Shown here: positions 1 through 5,323 of the stretch, piece after piece
Layout: the number at the start of each line of letters is the position of its first letter
Position numbering within the stretch: position 1 is the stretch's first letter
Assembly: GCA_018713755.1 (NCBI GenBank)
Contig: DVOG01000062.1
Span: forward strand, 1-6,162
Length of the DNA stretch: 6,162 nt
DNA from: Candidatus Spyradosoma merdigallinarum
GTDB taxonomy: Bacteria; Verrucomicrobiota; Verrucomicrobiia; Opitutales; UBA953
Direction of reading: 5' to 3'
Position numbers and translations under genes: made by a program
The notes under the pieces: model-generated
The model's input: only the letters and a program-made list of their open reading frames with translations
What the model was told of the DNA's origin: nothing
The model's database searches: none

Positions 1-1086
1 GTCGAGCCGTGGGTCTCCCGCCTCGAACTCGAAGCCGGCGGAAAAATCGCGCTGGAGGACTTCGAAACCGTGACGACGGTGCTCGCGTCGGCGACGGACA
101 CCGTCAAGCGCCGCAAGCCGCTTTTGGACGCTTTCGTGAAAGCGCACGCGGAGCTGACGGCGTGGATCAACGCGCATCCCGAAGAGTCGAAAGTGCTGCT
201 GCAGCGCGCGCTCACGCGCGAAACGAAAACGGAGTTCCCGCAGCGCATCGTCAACAACGCGTTCCCGCGCATCAAGTTCGTTTCGAAAATCAACCGCGAC
301 TCGCTGGGCGCCTACATCGACGACGGCTACATGACGGGGCTGATTCCGGAGAAAATTTCCGTGGCGGAACTCGTCTCGCTCGAAGAGGCGGAAGAGGCGG
401 CGGGATCGGGCATTTTCCCGCTCCCGTCGAAAATCCTGAAATTTCTTTGGACGGGGCTTTTCGACGGATCGATTCTGAGCGCGCTGTGGGTGACGCTGCG
501 GCGGCTGCTGCTGGGCTACGCGATCGGGTTCGTCATCGCCGTTCCGCTCGGGCTTCTGCTGGCGCAGAGCAAGCTCATGCGCGATACGCTCGGCGTTCTC
601 GCGCTCGGGTTTCAGTCGTTGCCGAGCGTGTGCTGGGTGCCGATTTCGCTCGTGATTTTCGGGCAGGACGAACGGACGATTCTCTCCGTCGTCGTGATGG
701 GCTCCGTTTGGTCGCTGATGCTCGCGACGGAAAGCGGCATCCGCAGCGTCCCGCCGCTCTACATACGCGCGGCGCGCACGATGGGCTCGAAGCATTTTCA
801 CCTGTGGACGCGCGTGATGTTCCCGGCGGCGCTCCCGTCGATTTTCAGCGGGATGAAGCAGGGCTGGGCGTTCGCGTGGCGCTCGCTGATGTCCGCCGAA
901 ATCTACGTCTACATTCTCAGCGGCATCGGGCTGGGATGGATGCTCAACGCCGGGCGCGAGGAAATGAACGTCGAAAAAGTCTACGGCATCATGTTCGTGA
1001 TCATCATCGTCGGGCTCGTCATGGACCGGCTCTGCTTCGCTCCCGTCGAACGCTGGCTGCGGGAACGCTGGGGCCTGGAAAAGTAA
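1..1086 (+). CDS. Fused ABC importer: substrate-binding domain (C-terminal part) joined to SsuC-type permease; 5' end outside window
   Basis: The frame is open from base 1 to the TAA at 1084-1086 (361 residues), so the start lies left of the window. Residues 1-120 look like the C-terminal lobe of an SsuA/TauA/NMT1 family periplasmic binding protein: an EPW motif at the very start, then FVKAHAELTAWINAHPEES and, near the end, DDGYMTGLIPEKI. A 20-residue Glu/Ala-rich linker follows. Residues from about 138 to 361 are a BPD_transp_1 permease of the SsuC/TauC type. It begins at the FPLPS segment, has about five hydrophobic segments, and carries an EAA-type coupling loop (ARTMGSKHFHLW to FPAALPS, about 258-280) that would dock the ATPase. 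The usual first SsuC membrane helix is missing and the binding domain sits in its place. Substrate cannot be told: the family takes sulfonates, taurine, nitrate, pyrimidine precursors and others. The partner ATPase is not in the window. A separate permease start is possible (GTG at 361 with GGAG at 348-351), but no stop separates the two parts. Confidence 0.5.
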   Translation, partial: VEPWVSRLELEAGGKIALEDFETVTTVLASATDTVKRRKPLLDAFVKAHAELTAWINAHPEESKVLLQRALTRETKTEFPQRIVNNAFPRIKFVSKINRDSLGAYIDDGYMTGLIPEKISVAELVSLEEAEEAAGSGIFPLPSKILKFLWTGLFDGSILSALWVTLRRLLLGYAIGFVIAVPLGLLLAQSKLMRDTLGVLALGFQSLPSVCWVPISLVIFGQDERTILSVVVMGSVWSLMLATESGIRSVPPLYIRAARTMGSKHFHLWTRVMFPAALPSIFSGMKQGWAFAWRSLMSAEIYVYILSGIGLGWMLNAGREEMNVEKVYGIMFVIIIVGLVMDRLCFAPVERWLRERWGLEK

Positions 1087-1092
1087 GAAGTC

Positions 1093-1114
1093 TCGCGCGC
1101 CGCGCGGCGCGCGA
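1093..1114. repeat. 22-nt perfect GC palindrome after the importer gene
   Basis: Bases 1093-1114 read the same on both strands (TCGCGCGCCGC followed by its complement). The palindrome starts six bases after the importer stop codon and directly precedes the A-rich arm of the bidirectional terminator. It can form a very stable hairpin but has no T-run after it on the plus strand, so it is not by itself a rho-independent terminator. It may protect the 3' end of the importer mRNA or strengthen the neighbouring terminator. That role is inference. Confidence 0.8.
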
Positions 1115-1173
1115 AAAAGAAAGCGGACCTGCGGCATTCGGGAACGTTCCCGCCGCAGGTCCGTTTTTCTTTT
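1114..1173. terminator. Bidirectional rho-independent terminator between convergent genes
   Basis: A perfect 12-bp stem is formed by 1124-1135 (CGGACCTGCGGC) and 1152-1163. It is flanked by AAAAAGAAA on the left (1114-1122) and TTTTTCTTTT on the right (1164-1173), so it works as a terminator in both directions. It lies between the importer stop (1086) and the phoR stop (1193), which are convergent. The 16-nt loop is unusual: it contains the perfect 12-nt palindrome GGGAACGTTCCC (1140-1151), a head-to-head pair of the iterated GTTCCCG core found throughout the window. Confidence 0.9.
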
Positions 1174-1192
1174 CCTTCAGGAGCCGCCTTTT

Positions 1193-2947
1193 TTACAGCG
1201 GCAGCGTGATGCGGAAAATCGAGCCTTTGCCCGGCGCGCTTTCGACGGAAGCGTTCCCGCCGAAAAGCCGCGCGATGTGCTTCACGATGGCGAGGCCGAG
1301 CCCCGTGCCGCCGAGCTCGCGGGAATGCGCCTTGTCCGCGCTGTAAAAGCGCTCGAAAATGCGCGCGCAGTGTTCCGGCGCGATGCCGACGCCGAAGTCC
1401 CGCACGGCGATTTCCGCGGCATCGTCCGTTTTCCTCAGCGAAATTTCGACGGTCGGGCTGCCGCTGTACTTGAGCGCGTTCCCGATGAGATTGATGACGG
1501 CCTGCTCGATGAGCCGGCTGTCGCCTTTGATTTCCGCGGGATCGTTCGCGGTGATTTTCAGCGTCGTTCCCGCCGCTTCCGCGCGGGACTGGCAGAAGTT
1601 CACCGCGTTTTCCACGGCGGCGTCGAGGCGAAACGGAAGCATTTCCTTTTCGCCGGAAACCTGCTGCTGCTCGATCGCGGCGAGGCTGAGCACGTCCTGC
1701 ACGAGCGCGTTGAGGCGCTTCGCCTGCTTGGAGAGAATGCCGAGGAATTTTTCGCGAAGCGCGGGATCGTCGAGCGCGCCGGACTCGAGCGCGTCTACGG
1801 CGCCGAGAATGCCGGTCAGCGGCGTTTTGATTTCGTGCGAAACGTTGGCGACGAAATCGCTGCGGAAGGATTCGAGGCGGCGCAGATTCGTCAAGTCCGT
1901 GATCGTGAGCAACAGGCGGCGCGCGCCGTCGTGAGAAAGCACGCCGCCCTTCGCGAGGAGCGTGCGCGTCGCGCCGTCGTTTTCGAGCGTGATTTCCGCT
2001 TCGATGGCGCGCCCTTCGCGGAACGCGCCGTCGGCGAGACTGATGAGCTCGGGCGAGCCGCAGCGGGAAAGGTCGAATTTCGACGCGGACGGATCGATGC
2101 CGAAAATGCGCCGAGCCGCGCTGTTGAAGTAGACGGCTTCGCCGCTTTCCGAGAAAAGCAGCACGGCTTCGGAAAGCGCGGCGAAGAGGCGTTCCCGCCC
2201 GTTGCGCTCCGCCGTGATGCGGTCGAGCTGGCTTTTCAGCAATTCCTTCATTCGGCTGACGGTGACGGCGAGTTCCCGCACGAGACCTTTTTCGGGAATG
2301 GAAATGCGCTCGTTGAGGTCGCCGCGCGAAATGCGCTGCGCGCTTTCCTGCAGCTGTTCGAGCGGGATGCGGACGCGGCGCATGATGTAGAGCGCGATGG
2401 CGAGCGAGAAGAAGACGCCCAGCGCGAGCGCGAGCACGGTGTTGCGCTTGGCGCCGGCGATCATCGCGTCGACTTCGCGGTTCTGAATCGCGAGACGCAG
2501 CACGAATTCCGGACGGCCGCCGATTTCGATCGGCATCGCGCAGTAAATCATGCGCATGTTCTTCGTCGCGCTGAAGCGGGAACTGACGTTGGGCGTTCCC
2601 GCGAGCGCGCGCTTGATTTCCTCGCGCGTGGCGTGGTTGTCGAGTTCCCGCTCGTCCGCGTCGGAGTCGGCGATGACGACGCCGTCGGCGCGCACGAGCG
2701 TCGCGCGGAGCGATTTTTCGGGAAAGCGCATGCAGTAGGCCGCCGCCTCGTCGACTTTTCCCGCGACGAGCATCGGCCGAATGACGTCGGCGACGGTTTC
2801 CGCCTCGAGCATCACGTTGCGCTTTTCGCTCGTGACGTAGGAGTCTTCAAATTTTCCCGCGCTGAAAAAAAGCGTGCCGGCGGAGATGACGGCGAGCAGC
2901 CCCAGCAGCAGCGGGAACGCGAAGAGGACTTTGTCTCTGGATTTCAT
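1193..2947 (-). CDS. phoR: Phosphate regulon sensor histidine kinase PhoR
   Basis: This 584-residue membrane histidine kinase autophosphorylates and passes phosphate to PhoB, encoded just upstream. Domains in order: TM1 about 7-30; an extracytoplasmic sensor of about 138 residues (31-168) with the Cache/PASc-like pattern of PhoR-type kinases (TLVRADGVVIADSDADERE, then RFSATKNMRMIYCAMPI); TM2 about 169-189; HAMP about 190-245; a PAS-like domain about 250-355; HisKA with FVANVSHEIKTPLTGI (His371); and HATPase with the N box INLIGNALKYS (Asn486, Asn490), G1 box DFGVGI (517-522), F box FERFY (531-535) and G2 box GGTGLGL (546-552). No key residue is missing. The architecture with a real extracytoplasmic domain resembles Bacillus PhoR more than E. 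coli PhoR. The ATG at 2947 is 22 nt after the phoB stop; no clear Shine-Dalgarno is visible. PhoR identity rests on domains plus the pst-phoU-phoB context; a generic kinase is the only alternative. Confidence 0.95.
   Translation of the reverse strand: MKSRDKVLFAFPLLLGLLAVISAGTLFFSAGKFEDSYVTSEKRNVMLEAETVADVIRPMLVAGKVDEAAAYCMRFPEKSLRATLVRADGVVIADSDADERELDNHATREEIKRALAGTPNVSSRFSATKNMRMIYCAMPIEIGGRPEFVLRLAIQNREVDAMIAGAKRNTVLALALGVFFSLAIALYIMRRVRIPLEQLQESAQRISRGDLNERISIPEKGLVRELAVTVSRMKELLKSQLDRITAERNGRERLFAALSEAVLLFSESGEAVYFNSAARRIFGIDPSASKFDLSRCGSPELISLADGAFREGRAIEAEITLENDGATRTLLAKGGVLSHDGARRLLLTITDLTNLRRLESFRSDFVANVSHEIKTPLTGILGAVDALESGALDDPALREKFLGILSKQAKRLNALVQDVLSLAAIEQQQVSGEKEMLPFRLDAAVENAVNFCQSRAEAAGTTLKITANDPAEIKGDSRLIEQAVINLIGNALKYSGSPTVEISLRKTDDAAEIAVRDFGVGIAPEHCARIFERFYSADKAHSRELGGTGLGLAIVKHIARLFGGNASVESAPGKGSIFRITLPL
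2576..2602. repeat. Inverted pair of the iterated motif inside phoR
   Basis: GCGGGAAC (2576-2583) and GTTCCCGC (2595-2602) form an 8-bp inverted repeat with an 11-nt loop within the phoR sensor-domain codons for GTPNVSSR. It can fold as a hairpin in the phoR mRNA. It may simply be two copies of the dispersed motif lying close together. Confidence 0.6.
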
Positions 2948-2969
2948 GGATGAGATTCGGAAAAAAAGT

Positions 2970-3656
2970 TCAGAGCGGCGCTTTCATGCGGTAGCCGATC
3001 CCGCGCACCGTTTCGATGTTCACGGCCCACGCGCCGAGCTTGCGGCGCAGATTGACCATCTGCACGTCGATGGCGCGGTCGGTCACGGGATAGTCCTCGC
3101 CCTTGACGCGGGAGACGATTTGGTCGCGCGTGTAAACGCGCCCCGGGCGCGCGGCGAGCATCTGCAGAATGCCGTATTCGGTAAACGTCAGCTCCAGCGG
3201 CTTGCCGTTCAGCCGCGCCGTGTGTTCGGCGGGATTGAGCACGAGCCCGTCGCGGCGGATTTCCGCCGCCGTTTCCTGCTCGAACGCCTGGCGCAGATGA
3301 GCGCGCACGCGGGCGACGAGCACTTTTCCGCTGAACGGCTTCGTGACGTAGTCCACGGCGCCGAGTTCCAGCCCGAGCACGATGTCGCTCTCCTCGCTTT
3401 TCGCGGTGAGCATCACGACGGGAATGTCGCGCGTGGCTTCCTCGCGCTTGAGGCGGCGGCAAACCTCGAGCCCGTCGATTTTCGGCAGCATGAGGTCGAG
3501 CAGAATCAGCGAAGGCCGTTCCCGCAGCGCGATGTTCAGCCCCGCCTCGCCGTCGGCGGCGACGAGCGTGTTCTTGAACCCGTTGCTTTCCAGCGCGTAG
3601 CGCACGACGTCGCGAATCGCTTCGTCGTCTTCGATGATGAGAATCCGGCTGTTCAT
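2970..3656 (-). CDS. phoB: Phosphate regulon response regulator PhoB (OmpR/PhoB family)
   Basis: This is a 228-residue two-domain regulator, the usual length for PhoB. The receiver domain (about 3-120) has the acidic pair Asp10/Asp11 in IIEDDE, the phosphoacceptor Asp54 in LLDLMLP, Thr84 in MLTAK and Lys106 in TKPF. The C-terminal winged-helix DNA-binding domain (about 132-226) has LTFTEYGILQMLAARPGRVYT and the recognition-helix region RAIDVQMVNLRRKLG, ending in the family signature TVRGIGYR. When phosphorylated by PhoR it should activate Pho genes. I chose the ATG at 3656 because AAGGA (complement of 3663-3667) lies 6 nt upstream. An ATG at 3662 is too close to that site, and a TTG at 3698 would add 14 residues unlike the family N-terminus. 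phoR follows after 22 nt, so the pair is co-transcribed. Confidence 0.95.
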   Translation of the reverse strand: MNSRILIIEDDEAIRDVVRYALESNGFKNTLVAADGEAGLNIALRERPSLILLDLMLPKIDGLEVCRRLKREEATRDIPVVMLTAKSEESDIVLGLELGAVDYVTKPFSGKVLVARVRAHLRQAFEQETAAEIRRDGLVLNPAEHTARLNGKPLELTFTEYGILQMLAARPGRVYTRDQIVSRVKGEDYPVTDRAIDVQMVNLRRKLGAWAVNIETVRGIGYRMKAPL

Positions 3657-3662
3657 TGGCAT

Positions 3663-3667
3663 GTCCT
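3663..3667 (-). promoter_or_regulatory. Shine-Dalgarno of phoB
   Basis: On the minus strand GAGAAAGGACATGCCAATG places AAGGA six bases before the ATG at 3656. It favours that start over the in-frame ATG two codons earlier. It is the only convincing Shine-Dalgarno in front of the minus-strand genes whose starts lie in this window. Confidence 0.65.
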
Positions 3668-3713
3668 TTCTCGTTCCCGCATAGGATGAACGAAGCAAAA
3701 TTTTTCAGAAACG

Positions 3714-3741
3714 AAAAAAATCTCGCGTTCCCGCGCGGGAA
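3714..3741 (-). terminator. Possible weak terminator or attenuator after phoU
   Basis: Just past the phoU stop the minus strand carries the perfect 14-nt palindrome TTCCCGCGCGGGAA (3728-3741), followed seven bases later by a run of seven T (3720-3714). With a 4-nt loop the stem is only 5 bp, and the T-run is not adjacent, so termination would be partial. The palindrome includes one exact copy of the iterated 10-mer (3725-3734). It could set PhoBR levels apart from the pst genes; that is inference. Confidence 0.4.
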
Positions 3742-3743
3742 AT

Positions 3744-4406
3744 TCACGCGTCGTGCGAATGCCGGACGATGGCGCCGCGCTCCAGGTAAATGACGTCTTC
3801 GCAGATGTTCGTGGCGACGTCGCCGACGCGCTCCAGGTTTTTCGAAATCGTCATGCACGAAAGGTAGTATTCCGCGTATTCGGGATTTTCGGTGACGCCT
3901 TTCTGGATGAGGTCGATGTTTTTGCGGTGAAGCTCGTCGACGTCGTCGTCGCGGTCGATGATCGAGGCGGCGGCGGCGGGATCGCGGTAAGCGAAAGCGT
4001 CGAGCGAGTCCTTGAGCATGCGCGCGGCGGCGGTCGCCATCTTCGAAAAGTCGATGCGCTTTTCCGCGGGAACGCCGGTCTCGGCGACGGAGCGCGTGCG
4101 CTCGGCGATGTTGACCGCCATGTCGGCGACGCGCTCGATTTCCACGTTGATTTTCAGCACGGTGACGATCGTGCGCAGGTCCGAGGCGACGGGCTGGTAA
4201 AGCGCGAGAATCTTCAGACATTCCTCTTCGATGCGGATTTCCTCGCAGTCGATGGCGTAGTCGTTCTGCGCGACTTCGTGCGCGAGGGCGACGTCGAGCG
4301 TCGAAATGGCGCGAAGCGCGCGGCTCAGCGCGGATTCCGCCGCCGAGGTCTGCTCGGCGAGGTGGCGTTTCAGTTGGGTGATTTCTTGCGTAAAATGTTC
4401 TTTCAT
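3744..4406 (-). CDS. phoU: Phosphate signalling protein PhoU
   Basis: This is a 220-residue all-helical cytoplasmic protein of normal PhoU length. It is built from two repeated three-helix PhoU domains (about 15-105 and 120-210). Each repeat keeps the metal-binding E(x3)D...N(x2)E signature: IERVADMAVNIAE (Glu91, Asp95, Asn99, Glu102) and LERVGDVATNICED (Glu192, Asp196, Asn200, Glu203). The C-terminus VIYLERGAIVRH is typical of the family. PhoU is known to couple Pst transporter state to PhoR, keeping the Pho regulon off when phosphate is plentiful, and to limit Pst uptake. Its place between pstB and phoB is the common arrangement. The ATG at 4406 gives the standard N-terminus MKEHFTQEI; the only upstream purine stretch is a weak GGAACGAAA. 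Nothing looks broken. Confidence 0.96.
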   Translation of the reverse strand: MKEHFTQEITQLKRHLAEQTSAAESALSRALRAISTLDVALAHEVAQNDYAIDCEEIRIEEECLKILALYQPVASDLRTIVTVLKINVEIERVADMAVNIAERTRSVAETGVPAEKRIDFSKMATAAARMLKDSLDAFAYRDPAAAASIIDRDDDVDELHRKNIDLIQKGVTENPEYAEYYLSCMTISKNLERVGDVATNICEDVIYLERGAIVRHSHDA

Positions 4407-4433
4407 CGGTTTCGTTCCAAAAAAATTTTCGAG

Positions 4434-4461
4434 AAAAAAGCTGCGTGTTCCGCGGGAACGC
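4434..4461 (-). terminator. Possible weak terminator or attenuator between pstB and phoU
   Basis: Directly after the pstB stop the minus strand can form GTTCC-CGC-GGAAC (4459-4447), a 5-bp stem with a 3-nt loop, followed a few bases later by six T (4439-4434). The hairpin overlaps an exact copy of the iterated 10-mer (4452-4461). The stem is short and separated from the T-run, so if it works it only attenuates read-through into phoU. Confidence 0.35.
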
Positions 4462-5223
4462 TCAGCCGAAGCGTCCCGTGATGTATTCTTCCGTTTTTTT
4501 GTTCTTCGGGTTGGAGAAAATCGTCTTCGTGTCGGAGAACTCGATGATTTTCCCTTTGTAGAAGAACGCCGTGTCGTCGCTGATGCGCGCGGCCTGCTGC
4601 ATGTTGTGCGTGACGATGACGATCGTGAAGCGCTCCTTCAGGCTGAGCACAAGCTCTTCGATTTTCAGCGTCGCCACGGGATCGATCGCGCTCGTCGGTT
4701 CGTCCATGAGAAGCACTTCCGGCTCGGCGGCGATGGCGCGCGCGATGCAAAGGCGCTGCTGCTGCCCGCCGGAAAGCGCAAGCCCGCTCGACGAGAGCTT
4801 GTCCTTGACTTCTTCCCAAAGCGACGCGCCGCGCAGCGCCTGCTCGACTTTGTCGGCGATTTCGCTGCGGCTTTTCTTGAAGTGCAGGCGCAGCGGGTAG
4901 GCGACGTTGTCGAAGACCGACATCGGGAACGGCGTCGGCTTCTGGAAAATCATGCCGACTTTCCGGCGCAGCTCCAGCACGTCCACGCTTTTGTCGAGAA
5001 TGTTGACGCCGTCGAGCAGGATTTCCCCCTCGCAGCGCTGTTCGCGGTAGAGCTCGAAAATGCGGTTGTACGTGCGCAGATGCGTGGATTTTCCGCAGCC
5101 GGACGGACCGATGACCGCGGTGATGCGGTTGGCGGCGATGTCCATGTTGTTGTCGAAGAGCGCCTGGTGGTTTCCGTAAAAGAAATTCAGGTTCTTTGCG
5201 GAGATTTTAGGTGTCGTGTTCAT
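4462..5223 (-). CDS. pstB: Phosphate ABC transporter ATP-binding protein PstB
   Basis: This is a 253-residue ATPase of standard PstB length that powers phosphate import on the cytoplasmic face of PstC-PstA. Motifs in order: A-loop Tyr16, Walker A GPSGCGKST (39-47), Q-loop Gln94 in the PstB-typical GMIFQKPTPFPMSVFDNVAYP, ABC signature LSGGQQQRL (150-158), Walker B VLLMDE with catalytic Glu175, D-loop SAID (178-181) and H-loop His206 in IVTHNMQQAARISD. The Q-loop and H-loop surroundings distinguish PstB from other ABC ATPases. Small departures: His48 follows Walker A where Phe or Leu is usual, and the D-loop has Ile for Leu. Neither removes a catalytic residue. The ATG at 5223 is preceded by an A-run (TATCTTAAAAAAATG) and no Shine-Dalgarno. 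An 87-nt gap separates it from pstA, and phoU follows 55 nt downstream. Confidence 0.96.
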   Translation of the reverse strand: MNTTPKISAKNLNFFYGNHQALFDNNMDIAANRITAVIGPSGCGKSTHLRTYNRIFELYREQRCEGEILLDGVNILDKSVDVLELRRKVGMIFQKPTPFPMSVFDNVAYPLRLHFKKSRSEIADKVEQALRGASLWEEVKDKLSSSGLALSGGQQQRLCIARAIAAEPEVLLMDEPTSAIDPVATLKIEELVLSLKERFTIVIVTHNMQQAARISDDTAFFYKGKIIEFSDTKTIFSNPKNKKTEEYITGRFG

Positions 5224-5296
5224 TTTTTTAAGATAGGTCGGATATTTTTTCTTCGGAGTTCGGTTCCGATTTGCGGATGCGTTTTTTTCTCTCTTT

Positions 5297-5323
5297 GCGG
5301 GAACGCGTCCTCAGCGGGAACGC
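5297..5323. repeat. Direct pair of the exact 10-mer at the 3' end of pstA
   Basis: Two identical copies of GCGGGAACGC (5297-5306 and 5314-5323) lie 7 nt apart in the same orientation, straddling the pstA stop codon. The inner copy encodes the last residues RSR of PstA and the other is in the pstA-pstB gap. The remainder of that gap (5224-5296) is AT-richer, with no convincing terminator or promoter. Confidence 0.75.

Noticed and set aside
9..1346. A 445-codon open frame on the plus strand overlapping the importer gene and running past the terminator
   Set aside because: The translation is Arg-rich and family-free, and it runs through the bidirectional terminator. The importer frame has clear domains.
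1277..2953. A 558-codon open frame on the plus strand antisense to phoR
   Set aside because: Its product is Arg/Asp/Glu/Ala-rich low-complexity sequence with no family pattern. It is the expected shadow of a GC-rich coding strand, and phoR is unmistakable on the other strand.
3696..3698. TTG start that would lengthen PhoB by 14 residues
   Set aside because: The added residues do not match the family, and a good Shine-Dalgarno sits at the ATG at 3656.
3657..3743. A dedicated phoBR promoter in the gap upstream of phoB
   Set aside because: The stretch is AT-richer, but no -35/-10 pair with acceptable spacing and no PHO-box-like TGTCA repeat could be found. An internal promoter is possible but unsupported.
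2944..4221. A long minus-strand frame overlapping phoB and phoU
   Set aside because: An Arg/His-rich out-of-frame shadow of two well-supported genes.
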